The translations under genes and the position numbers were made by a program. Below, in pieces: positions 1 through 12,620 of a stretch of 64,000 nucleotides of DNA. Source of the DNA: Apostichopus japonicus (lineage: Eukaryota > Echinodermata > Holothuroidea > Aspidochirotida > Stichopodidae); assembly GCF_037975245.1 (NCBI RefSeq), contig NC_092561.1, positions 4,202,001 to 4,266,000 of the forward strand, given 5' to 3'. The notes below the pieces were generated by a model. It was given only the letters and a program-made list of their open reading frames with translations. It was not told where the DNA came from and made no database searches. Each line of letters opens with the position of its first letter. Position 1 is the stretch's first letter.

Positions 1-1382
1 TGCAGTCGCATGACTCCAACTGCATTTTGCTTCAATGATCCCTTTTTTGGTTGCTTTTTTATTAATAAAACAAAAATATGTCAAAACAAAATAGTAATAA
101 AAACTGTTTGAATTCAAAGTAAGTAACTTGAAGGATTTCTTGCTGTCATCAGTGATTTGTGAGCCAAATAGTACTCTTAAAACGATAGCAAATATTTTAA
201 TAAACATTGGGTACATGTATGCATCCAATTAAGTTTGGGCAAGAGTAAGTAAAACGCAGCCAATTGTGACCAATTTATCACCTTTTTTTTGGCAATTAAA
301 TACTTCAAACTGGCGTAAGTTTGCTCAGTGTTTTGGTTGCGACAATTTTACTCAAGTTTAGTTGGATACATACGTACCTAGTGTTGGGTAAAATATTTGC
401 CCAATTTTCGTAGAATGTAGAGACGTTGGTGAGAGAAATATCAAAGCCTATTTTTACTTTTTACTTCAAGTTTAAATTTACATAATTCTTACCTGACAAT
501 TAATATGCTGACACATCATGTACCAAGGTTAACTGGAAGAGTAAGGGTGGGGGTTGGGTCATGGTGGGGTGGGGGTGGGGGGGGTCGGGGTCGGGCAGAT
601 GAATGGTAAGACTAAGGACAGGACAGAGTTATCTATAAGGAATACCTTCTCAGATTTTATACAATATCTATAGCGGGCTCCTGTGTGTCACTTGTTAGGA
701 TATAGTCCTAACCTACACATGGCACAAAGCCAATCACGAGATCAATTTATTTCTAAAAGGTAAGTTAGCCAGTTATACATTCCAACTAGCCATATCTAGA
801 TTTACTGGGTACTTGAACACAACACAGCATCGCAGTTTGCATCTAAAAATGTCATTGTATTTAGCTAGCCATTGAACTAAATAAATACAAAGGACTGTTA
901 TTGTCATTTATAGGTGGGTATATTTCTTAACGCTAACCATTTTGAAAACTTTACTCAAGTACTTCTTTTAATGACGAATCTTTATACTATGGAAACAGGT
1001 GCCACAAGATCCAAGACTTGCGATCTATATGTTTCCGATGCAGTTTGCTTTTTCATGATTTATCCTCGGACATGCTGTTTATATAATCCCCGAGGAGTAA
1101 TGATGTGCGCATTCTTTTTAAAAGTCCATCTTCCCAATTATTATAATACATATATGTCCTCGTTCACTTTGACTAATGACTCATAATGAAGGCGTTATGT
1201 TATTGTTATACCGATAGTGATGTTTATATGCACGCTTATACATATGAGAGTAAGAACCCGATAAATCACCCAAGACCACATCGGTATCAACACAACCGAA
1301 CAAGAAGATATTACTACTCTCAAATGACTGCTTTGTATGTCTTTGCTATGTCTATACATGTTTAGAGTAAAAGAAATATCTG
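1..1382. other. Non-coding, AT-rich
   Basis: Apart from the G-rich tract at 543-597, I see no gene, RNA or element. Confidence 0.6.
543..597 (+). other. G-rich tract, G-quadruplex candidate
   Basis: Many runs of three or more G separated by one to five bases (GGTGGGGTGGGGGTGGGGGG and around) satisfy the usual G-quadruplex pattern in an otherwise AT-rich region. Confidence 0.7.
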
Positions 1383-1852
1383 CATCGAGTTTATCTATAT
1401 ATTGAACCTCCATCGAGTTTATCTATATATTGAACTCCATCGAGTTTATCTGCATATTGAACCTCCATCGAGTCTATCTATATATGGAACTTCCATCGAG
1501 ATTATCTATATATTGAACCTCCATCGACTTTATCTATATATTCAACCTCCATCGAGTTTATCTATATATTCAACCTCCATCGAGTTTATCTATATATTCA
1601 ACCTCCATCGAGTTTATCTATATGTTGAACCTCCATCGAGTTTATCTATCTATTGAACCTCCATCGAGTTTATCTATCTATTGAACCTCCATCGAGTTTA
1701 TCTATCTATTGAACCTCATTCGGGTTTATGTGTATATTGAACCTCAATCGAGTGTATATATATATTAAAACTCAATCGAGTTTATATATATATTGAACCT
1801 CAATCGAGTCTATCTATATATTGAACCTCCATCGAGTTCATTTTATATTGAA
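1383..1852. repeat. Minisatellite, ~28-bp unit, about 17 copies
   Basis: Tandem units have the form CATCGAGTTTATCTATATAT plus TGAACCTC, with substitutions increasing toward the right. Open frames over it are by-products of the repeat. Confidence 0.93.
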
Positions 1853-4800
1853 AATATGTGGCAATTTATAAAGACATCACGCTCATCATTCTTTCAGGCT
1901 GAATCCATCCACCCTGTTGGTTAATTCAGTTACAATCTTTGTGAATATCTGTGTGGGTTGGGCACCTTTAGGCATTTTGATAGATTTCTGACGTTGTCTT
2001 TTTTTTCTTTCTGTTTTGAGACTTAAATTATGATACACCAACGTAACTGTCGGGTAAAATTAATTTTCGAAAATATAGAGTTGCAATCCTATACTCTCAA
2101 TATTGCCTTTAGTGCACTAAATTAATTCGTTTTTGATGAATATCATCTCATCGTTTTCATGTGTGAATTCAACTTACTATTTTTGAAAGGGTGAATTTTA
2201 TTTAGACGTTAGATTCAGTACAAGTATGAGTTATGCTCTTTGTTGTTTATAAGCGTCTAGAATTCAGTTACAATTAACAGAATTAGTATTTTTTAATTCT
2301 ACTCTTTATAGAGTGATCAACGATGACAAAATGTGTTGACAATTTGACCTGACAGCCGTGTACATTATGGTCACGCCATTTGCTTTTTTACACCTCTGGG
2401 GGGTTTTATAATGACAATTAATGATATGCATTTTTACTAGAGAAAGAAAAGCTATAGTTAAGAAAGTAAGGGCTGCAGTCTCAGTCAAATTTCCTCTGGC
2501 TTCTTAGTACAATGCGCTTCGGCATGCTCACCATACCTTTTTTTAAAGACCTAGCCCGCAGGCTCCCGGGTTCTTTAATCTAAAGAAGATGCGTTTACCG
2601 ATAGAGTAAGTGGAATCGACTTAACCAATCATTACAAACGCCTAAAAGATGGCAACTTAAAAAGCCTACTCGAAGGAAAAAAAGTGGTACAAATTTAGCA
2701 CTCATGCACGTATCCATACTTCACAATATACTATGGCACAAGCTTTTACAGTAACACACTTTATTTCGGGTCAAGTTGTTCTAAATACGAGAAACTCTAT
2801 TCGGTCTAATGCAGTGTGTTGACGTCAGAGAAGCTTAGCTTTTACGCCTGACGCTTTTTGACAATCTACACATGAAAGAATTCAGAGATATAAATCATTG
2901 TTTAAAAGTTTAAAAGCAAACCACTTCAATGTTCTATTTCTATTCTCGTATACATGAACCTATGTAATAATGGTATTATTGCCTGTACCAAAACATATAT
3001 AATTATGAAACCAATAGAACATGAGATGTTAAGAGTTACGCAGTCACCGTTATAGGTAATCGATAATAACAATATATATGTCATTAAAAAGTACTATGAA
3101 TGCGCATACTTTGAAAATAACTGTGAGTGTATGTAGTAATGTTGAACACCTGTAAAGCTGTAACAATTATGAAAGAAATGTCATACTGGACACCTGTTTC
3201 TTTCTAAGATTGGTCTCAATCGATACCAGAACATTGCTTTATACTCATCGAGTTATCTTAGTTGTGCTTCAGAAAAATAATCTAAGACGAAGTTTGCTAG
3301 ATCTTGTTATGCAACAGAGGGATGTTTATTCATTACTTTGATAATCAATTATTGATTGGTTTGACCTATGACTGGGTCAGTTTGTTGTAATATGATTAAC
3401 ACGTTGTACGTTTTCATTTGTTATGTAAAGAAGTGTTATTAAACCAGTTTTAATAAACCTGAAGTCCAATGACATTCCCGCAAAGAGGATCTTCAATACA
3501 CGATTATTCAATCGAATCGTAAAATATGATATCGATGCGATTAGCTACACAGAGCATTCTTGAAGCTTATAAATGAGTCACGTTAATAAATGTTCCGCTA
3601 AACTACTCAATCTGAATGAGTCATGTTAATCGAACATTAATGACCCTGGTTTGTTGTTTTTGTATTTCAGACCCACACTGAACATGCAAAGCAGCATAAC
3701 CAATGCTCTAACAGTCTCACGTTATGTTTTTTCTAATTCATTGAGACAATTAAGAGGTGATTTTGTTAACCTTCTTGAATTTGTTCTATCTTTATTCAGT
3801 AACTATGGATACTGTTCTCTTATGACGTCATAAAGCATATTAAGGTCTTTTAAAGAAATAAATTAATATTTGGAATCGTTTATTTACATCTCTCTGGAAG
3901 CACTTTCTTCTTAAATTCTTCGATATAGGAAAGCTAAAGTAAGTTTTGATAGCACATCAATATTCGTTCTAATTAAATACCCGGAATATCAAGTAAATAA
4001 CGAACACTCGCTTTTTTTGCTAATCGACCATGGACATCAATGATTTCCGCAGAATTGCACGAGACCCACAAACCTGATTATGGATGAAATCTGCTCGATT
4101 TTATCATTTTAAAATGAGCATTTAGGACATAGTGTTCGGCGGCAGTATCGATGTTATCTCACTTTCATTAAACAATTGGTATTATTGTCAACATGGTCGT
4201 TCTTTTAAATGTAACCTGTTTATATAGAATGGTGACAGCGGCCAAGCTGTCGACCACTTTAGAGGGATATTCGTTGGCAGACACTGTAACATTTACCTTA
4301 AAGTGAAATATACCCATATTGTTAGTTTAAAAACTCCATCTTGTCACTAACTCGATATGTGGTAGATTTAATATTGGCGTTTTAGACGGCCTTATTCTTC
4401 CTTTCTCTAGGATTTTGAAACAGTATAAAGGTTATATGTGATGTAATCATGGCAAACTTTCTTCCGAACCTTTACTTTCCTGGTCATATATTTGTGTTGA
4501 ATTATCATTAAAATGTGATACCATTTGACTCAGTTGGCAATTTTCTCTGTACTTTGAATTACAGAAATATAAAAAAAAAGCATTTCCGTAGAATTCTTAG
4601 TTTCCTCTTTTGATAAATCATTCCAATATTCAAAAGCAAAAATACAAACATTTCAAATGTTTTGCAAATTTGAATATCTTTGGCATCAAACTTCTATGAG
4701 GATGTGGTTCTGTTCTATACAAAGCCAACTGAAGCCACTGCGATATCCCTTTAATATTGTTTAGGCCTATATGGGTTCTTAGAATGCCACTTAAACATCG

Positions 4801-7800
4801 GTAGTGTTGTCAGGAAGAGAATCTTTCAACTAATATAGATACTAGGGAAACTACATCATGTTATCATCGCGAGTATGTATACTTGATGTGATAAAATAGT
4901 GAGATTTACTAGAGTATGTTCCACTCTTCATAGTATGTGCTGTGCTGTCAAGGACAACCTTTAAACATACCAAGCCATTTGATAGACTATAGGCATCAAC
5001 TTTAAAATAAGCCTTGTTGTAATATTCTGTCTGCTTAATAATCGCATGTTCTTATGTTCAGACAACACTGCCTTCCTTTCATATCATTAGACAGACCAAT
5101 TATTAAGAAAACTCATCAAAAATGGCAATTGCAACAGAGCAGACGGCACGGATAATTCTCACCTTATATCCATGCAGCTAATCTTATACCGATAATGAGT
5201 TTTACACTGTACGCGTCACGGTGAGGCACTACCTGTTGTCAGCCAGATTTTCATTGCTAATATATACATACCCAGTGTGATTCGCGCTTGTTTCATCACG
5301 TGGCTATTGTACACTCATACGTTACACCGCCAGACGTGAAGTTGACGTAGTATGCTACATCTATTCATGACACAATACAATACAAAGTCTGATGAAAGAG
5401 CAACCAGCCATGGATATAAGTTAATGCATAATGAATTAGCATAGACCAGATATGAGTTCCGTGTACACTCCAATACTAACAATATTGCATGTATATACCG
5501 CATGCAGTTATCTACTGCTGATAGTAATAACCAATACAATTGAGTGTTTATTGTGTCATCAACAGTGTTGATTGGTTTTGGTTTGTCATGGAGAGCTGTA
5601 GGCTATGTGATGAACGCCATAGTATATGGAAGAATATGAACAAACAACACCTGCAAGCTTCAATCATAGTGTCTATGGTCAGTTATATAAGTATCAGTAG
5701 AAATGTTTGAATTAATGCATTTATGGACGGAACAGTATAGAAAGTTGTTATTTTGGAATTGTTTTGCCTTGAATACAAATAGTCGTAATAATATACAAAT
5801 ACTGTAATAATAAATATACAAATACTCTGACGAGGTCGAAACACACTTATACCCATATTCTGAAAATCAACAGTAACTTTGTGATTTTAATGATTGTACT
5901 ATTCAGCTTTTGCAGCAGTCAACAATAGTATACATAATCAGTGTGATGCAGTGTGATCATGATGCGTGTAGGTCAGACCATTGCGCATGGCGTGACGTAC
6001 GTGAAGCATTCCTATCTAGTCTCAATAGGTCACATGATCAAGATAGTCAAGTTTATTCATATATATATATATATATGTATTCAAACATATATTTTGAATG
6101 ATTGCTCATCTCCTTCTGTCTTGAAATGTAGTTATATCTTTAATATACTTCAGACGACCTCGTTTCCTTCCCTGAACTCTCTTAGAATCAGCTGTTTTCT
6201 TCTGTTATAACTGGGCCTTAAAACCACGTATTAAGGCAATTGAGCAATGAAAAATGTCAAGAATTCGACGAAACTAATTCAGTAACCAATTCAGTAAATC
6301 AAAACGGTCGAGGCGAATAAGAAGTTTCCCGCCGAGAAATCCCGCTCGACACTTGATGGCTTTGTGTGGGCGTGGAGAGATTTGTCGTGCTAGAGGGGAA
6401 TGTTCAAACTATTGTCAAACTGACAAATTGAAGTCATGAGTTGGCAGCAAACAGAAATGAAATTAATGGTAGTAATCTATTGAAACCTATATGATATTTC
6501 CTAGATATAAATAGGTCTTAATTTTAGTGAATTTTCGCAAGTGATATTAGAAACGTTACAAATTATTCAAATTGAGTGAGCGCTAGTTTATGTGACGTAC
6601 TTCAATATAGGTTTTTACAGAAAACCATTCTATTTTTTAAGATTAATTTTGCCTGCACGTGACAAGTACGCAGTTCACTAGACGCAATTTGAATAGAATT
6701 TATTTACAATACATCGACACTACCCCTCCTCGTTGTTTGTTTACATGTGCAGACTGTACCCATCTAATTGACCGGATGACTTATACAACTGCAGAACAGG
6801 GTTTCTAGTGAAGATGCAAATAGACTAGATTCAGCCGTTTGTAATAGCAAAATGTTGCTTTGTTAAACTTTAAACCAGATTTTGTAGCACAAATGTAACC
6901 GTTGAAGTAGATTTTATATCATAGAGTTATGAATCTTTTGGATGTGTCCAAGCAATTCTCCAAATCGTACCGTAGTTTTCATTGTTTTGTCGTTGCAAGT
7001 TACGTTTTGTTTGGTACGACAGTTTCAGGTCTTCACCGCTACATATTTACATCAATGTTTACATCGCAAAGTACTATACAATTTCACTTACTATACCTCC
7101 GGGAGAAAATTTGATCTTGAAGTGATTTGGTAATAAGTGAAGCTTTCTCATAATTTCAGCCCATAACACTGAACGTTTAGATATATTTTATTCTTTTCGT
7201 TAAGAAGCAACCATTTATTCATTCTCAGACCGTTTTATCTATTTGGAGTGATATTCAAATTGCATTGTCTTTTCATTGATCTATCAAATAAAATATTAAA
7301 GCTATATTGACTCTATATCCTACTCTACTACATCATTGAGATTCAGTATTCAGATATTAAAGTAGAAGTAATTCCAACCAATGAAGCCTGAAAGTTGAGT
7401 TTTTGTATATTAATATTTTACATTAATATATATTCTTATTCCAATATTCTATCTTATATCGTCTTTCTTTTTGTTTTAATACAAAGTATTCAACTTAATC
7501 AAAACAGGTTTCGTCCAATAAAAAAGATGTTATACGTTATTCGTTATCCGAAAGTATCCATTAACGAGTTATTTGGTATTAATAATAGAGCAAATTGTTA
7601 CCTAATCTACGTGCAGATTCCAGCATTTTATAGAAATGTTTGGAAAGATACCTTACAGGCCTTTCGCACAGTAAATAAGCGTTAGCATTTCATGGAAAAA
7701 TTCTTGACAAGAACTTTCCTAACTGGCCTCTCGTAATGTGAATAAAGAATCAAATTTTTGTCTAGTATATATAGAAGAAATAACATGGAACATGTGATTT

Positions 7801-8682
7801 TGATGCCAGGGTTGATGGTATAGCTTTATGCATTTTTAATAACGTCAAACGAATAAAAGTCGAAAGAATTTTTCGAATAACTTGAGAGGGATTATCGTCA
7901 GAAAGAAAGGTAAGCAACAATGTTAGCTACGATTCTGGAGGTTGACCTTGACTGGTCGACCAAAAAAAAAAAAACCATTGTGAGAAGCATGTCTCAAAAA
8001 TGTGTGGCTTAATGTTAGTTACCTATATCTACTCGTGGGCGGAGATACTAAAATAACCATTTCTTTTTGAAACCTCTCTGAAAATTGTGTCCCTAATATT
8101 TCCTTCAGATCTATGTTTTATCAAGGAACGATACTCAATATGGCATAAAACCACATGACTGTCTGTACAATACCATTTTATTGACAATTTTATATCAATT
8201 ATTACAACAGTCCTTTAAAGCATTATTTTGTGCAACTTATTAACATATATGTTAATCCGATATTCGGTGTCTAATAATACACATTCGGCATATAATATTC
8301 CATTCATGATCTCACGTGTTTACAGTAGTGTCTAACTGAAGTGAATTCTTGTTTCTATATCTACACGTGTCAGTGGTTAGTTTGAGTTTAATAAATATGG
8401 TAAATTTCAATGTTGAAATCCCAGCGACGCATAGGTATTAATTCGAACCGGTTCCTTGTCCTGAAAGTATGTGGATCGATAGGGAATTGAACTAATCAGT
8501 AGGATTGTAGCGTGCCATCAACTTCATCAGGAGAGGAATAAAACAAATAAATGAAAGCTCTTAGAAACGATGTTTCATCATCATCATGTTTGGTGACGTA
8601 CAATATAAAAGCTTAGAATATTATAATTTCAATCGCCCTGAATATGGAAGGGGTATAAGCTAATATGAATTGTTCCATTGGA
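1853..8682. other. Non-coding, AT-rich, no recognisable gene
   Basis: Holds CRE palindromes (TGACGTCA) at 2820 and 3823, a short TA run near 6059, the GC patch at 6305 and an A-run near 7962. A good acceptor-like site ends at 3670 but no acceptable exon follows. The open frame at 7395-7685 is AT-rich and unrecognised. Confidence 0.55.
6305..6405. promoter_or_regulatory. Isolated CpG-containing GC-rich patch with E2F- and KLF-like motifs
   Basis: TTTCCCGCC (E2F-like, about 6327) and GTGGGCGTGG (KLF/Sp-like, about 6366) lie in a ~100-bp patch with several CpG, unlike the flanks. No open frame or TATA box clearly associated. Motif-level evidence only. Confidence 0.2.
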
Positions 8683-9360
8683 CTGAGAACACCGATGTTT
8701 TGTCAAACCGTCACATAAGATATGTACACTCCAACCAACTACAAGTGAGGTACACTGATGTTTTTCAAGCCATCACATAAGATATGGACACTCCAGCCAA
8801 CTACAGATGAGTTTATTAGATCAGCGATGTTTTTCAAACCGTCACATACGATATGCACACTCTAACCTACTACAAGTAAGGTCATGGAAACACCGATGTT
8901 TTTCAAACCGTCACATAAGATATGCACACTTCAACCAAGTAAGGTCATGGGAACACCGATGTTTTTCAAACCGCCACATAGATATGTACACTCCAACCAA
9001 CTACAAATGAGGTCATGAGAACACCGATGTTTTTCAAACCGTCACATGAGATATGCACACTTCAACCAACTACAAGTAAGGTCATGGGAACACCGATGTT
9101 TTTCAAACCGTCACATAAGATATGGACACTCAAACCAACTACAAGTGAGGTAATTAGATCAGCAATGTTTTTCAAACCGTCACATAATTTATGCACATTC
9201 CAACGAACTACAAGTGAGGTCATGGAAACACCGATGTTTTTCAAACCGTCACATAAGGTATGCACATTCCAACCAACTACAAATGGGGTAATGAGAATAC
9301 CAATGTTTTTCAAATCGTCACATAAGATATGGACACTCCAACCAACTACAAGTGAGGTAA
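8683..9360. repeat. Minisatellite, 69-bp unit, about 10 copies
   Basis: The conserved core ACCGATGTTTTTCAAACCGT recurs at about 9022, 9091, 9160, 9229 and 9298 with exact 69-bp spacing; earlier copies are shorter or rearranged. Because 69 is a multiple of three, repetitive open frames appear on both strands; I regard these as artefacts. Confidence 0.93.
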
Positions 9361-11401
9361 CCTAGGTTACTTACATTTTAACATCTGTATGTAGATGGAT
9401 TAAGTATTCTGGTTTTAACATATACATTGCGTTGACCAGGGTCAACCTACGTCACATATATGGGTGAGATTAATCTCTGGCCATGGACTTTACTTTGATC
9501 TTATAGCCTTAGAAAAGTACCAAAGTAACCATATGTATCGTGTGAAGATTATTTAAAAGAACGACACTTATCAATAAACATTTCTTAAATTTTAATTTAA
9601 TCAATGAAATATCTAATTATGGATATTAGTAGCCTGTTCTTAAGTGATAATACAGAACATAACACCCATTAAACCATGCGTTCTTTAACCAATTGACAAG
9701 TAAAACCAGCAAATGTTTTTTTTTTTTTACTAACTAACAATATTTAAAATGAATGCTTCATCGCAGTTAGCTTCAGGCTACCTTCCTTTCATAAATTGCT
9801 GTTATAAGAGAACGTATTGCATTTTTATCGCACATCGATTATTTGTATCCAAACGGGTGTTCCTTGAAGAAGAATAACTGGCAGCTGTTATAAAGATGCA
9901 CTAATTTCCTGTGCAGTGTCTTTACTTGCCCTGTTTCAAAATTCAGGTAAACTCAAAGGAAGTTTGATTTACGTAAATGCTGTTGCTAGGATACCTCGGA
10001 CAAAAGTAATTGGGAATGAGTTTCATAGCGAAAGCAATAAAGTGAAGACATATACACAAAACTGAACAAAAAAAAATGTATAACAACTAAGGAAACTTGG
10101 ACCAAAGCCAAATTTTGATTAAAGCATTTTCTACCTTCCTACCGGGTAAATATTTGGAACCCTTGCTTTCTTTTTTGTGCGATCGAGTTCTCAACTATTA
10201 TACTGAGAAGATAGGTCAATGTAATACAATCATCATAGGGTCAATATAAACGGAGGTTAAGGTGGTAAACGTGAACTTAGACAACTGCATTAGTCCTTGT
10301 TTACTGTGTACTTTATGAGGTTCACAGCACATGTATAGTTTAGTGATTATACAGTTAGTTCAAATCCCGTTGTTTGATGTCGATTAACATATGCAATTAA
10401 CTGTATAGTCTTATCTTAAGGCATTATAAATGAGAACAAACAATTCCATTTTTGTTTCGACTTAAGAGAAATACCTAGCATATACCTGAGTTGCCATAAA
10501 TCTTGTTTCATAAGTCTGGGGAGTGGGCGTAGCTTATTTGAAGAGCTTTAATAATTTCATATTTAAAAATTTAAAATTAAAATTTAAAATTATCGAAGTG
10601 TCTTCCCAGTTCAAATCATGATGGATTATGTTTGACATTGATGTTCAGTTCTCTCATATTACAGCAATCTAATCACGGATCTCAAATCATTTAGATTACA
10701 CTGATCTTGGTAGACTAGACTTTAAGATGCTGCTTTACATATGAAGCATACAGTAGCTGTTCAGATGTTTATTCTGAGCGATTACAGATAAGAGCTAAAC
10801 CTCAAATCCTTCATTTCGAATTACCATCAATTACCCACTTCCTAAATTCTTAGTTACCTCGGAACTGGTTTCCCGTTTTCTTTGAATTGAGCTAGTGGGC
10901 GTATAGGTCTAAATTAAAGTCAAGAGCATCGAATAAATATCATATTGAACACATTTAAAAAAAAGCCTCATACTATAAATGATATATCATCATGCTTTTG
11001 ATATTGGCATTAATGTTCAATTCTCTCGTGATATAGCAATCGTTGGTTTATGATCTCAGACGATATGCATGACGCCAATCCCTATTGACACTGTACCGAT
11101 CATTATCATGTAACTGTCTTCATGATAGTTATAGTTGAAGAAGGATATGTGTGTTCGTGGAATCTACGAAATTGATAGTCCCGTTAATGATGCCTGCTCG
11201 TCCCTGGATATGATATCAAGATTACTGCAATTGCATCTCAAAGTAGTCGTCTGGATGCCAGGTATACACTCGTGCGTCAGCAGTTCCCATGACAACAACA
11301 TTTAAGGAGCACTTTACATATTAATGCAAATGACGGACTGCAATAATGCTAAGGGAGAGTGATCAATGGTTCACTATAACTATACTAACGCCTTGGCGCA
11401 T

Positions 11402-11443
<42 letters not shown>

Positions 11444-12219
11444 CATCACTAAATATTGGTACCGTCTGTCAAGCTATAAATACGTGAAGAGTAATTTTAT
11501 TGGTTGATTAACAGCATAAATATAATCACACAAATTTCGATCATATATATTAAGAGCTATCTCTTATGTTTTATGTGCACTTGGAGTCTGTTTTAGTTCG
11601 ATCGGCCTTGTATTCCTAGAATAGATCAGAGTCGTTAAACAGGATTCAGACAGATTCGTTGCATCTCATTGCCGTATGCAGAATGAAACATATTTGACAC
11701 TAATACGTTTTGAAATAAAGATCGACTAGGTATACCGACCACCCACACTTATTATTGTGTGTAGGCTATACACACAAGAATAAGAATGGTTTACCTGCTT
11801 CTAACTCTTCATATTGAGTATCGGTATATTACTGTGATTTACGGGCCGTATAGCCTGTTTATGATAGGTTTATGTCTTTAAATTTGTTTCTTTTCAAATC
11901 GATTGAAGCTCCCTCCGTTGAACAATCTTCTTGCGCCCAATCCATCATTTTTCCGTCGATTCGACAGGGTTTGTTTCGTTTATGTTCACCTGAATTGGTT
12001 TCACGCCTCCCTTATCAAGCTCTATACTACATATCTGTCAATCATTTCATGGTAATGCCTTATGTTTGCAGCCAATGCCATGTAAACTCTGCAGGTGCTA
12101 TCAAGATTATAATATATGCAAGTCTATAATTTGAGCGTTACTGAGATGAATTCGAACTGATGAACTTAAACGAAAGGTCACCGTCAAAGTAACCTTTGGT
12201 AGCGATAACTGTAAATACT
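9361..12219. other. Non-coding, AT-rich
   Basis: Nothing recognisable except the TA microsatellite at 11405. The open frame 11872-12129 has no family features and no splice context. Confidence 0.55.
11405..11438. repeat. (TA)n microsatellite
   Basis: Uninterrupted TA dinucleotides. Confidence 0.95.
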
Positions 12220-12620
12220 GCAGTGCCGTGTTAAGAAATTATTTCCTGTTGCAGTGTCGTGTTTGAAAATTATTTCCTGTTGCAGTGCCGTGTTAAGAAA
12301 TTATTTCCTGTTGCAGTGTCGTGTTTGGAAATTATTTCCTGTTGCAGTGCAGTGCTACGAAATTATTTCCTGTTGCAGGGCCGTGCTATGAAATTATTTC
12401 CTGTTGCAGGGCCGTGTTACCTAACTATTTCCTGTTGCAGTGCTGTGTTACGAAATTAATTACTGTTGCAGTGCCGTGTTACGGAATTATTTCCTGTTGC
12501 AGTGCCGTGTTACGAAATCATTTCATGTTGCAGTGCCGTGTTACCTAACTATTTCCTGTTGCAGTGCCGTGTTACGAAATTATTTCCTGTTGCAGTGTCG
12601 TATTACGATATTATTTCCTG
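12220..12620. repeat. Minisatellite, 31-bp unit, about 13 copies
   Basis: The unit contains GCAGTGCCGTGTTACGAAAT followed by TATTTCCTGTT. Copies differ by single bases, and the array ends sharply at TATTTCCTG 12620. Confidence 0.95.

Noticed and set aside
3671-3756. Possible exon after the strong acceptor TTTTTGTATTTCAG
   Set aside because: One frame is open (MQSSITNALTVSRYVF and on) but the donor candidate GAGGTGATT is weak, composition is AT-rich and there is no recognisable homology.
7395-7685. 96-residue frame followed by AATAAA about 55 bp later
   Set aside because: AT-rich, Ile/Tyr/Phe-biased composition as expected from chance; AATAAA is common in AT-rich DNA.
9015-9365. 116-residue frame with 23-residue repeats
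   Set aside because: By-product of the 69-bp minisatellite.
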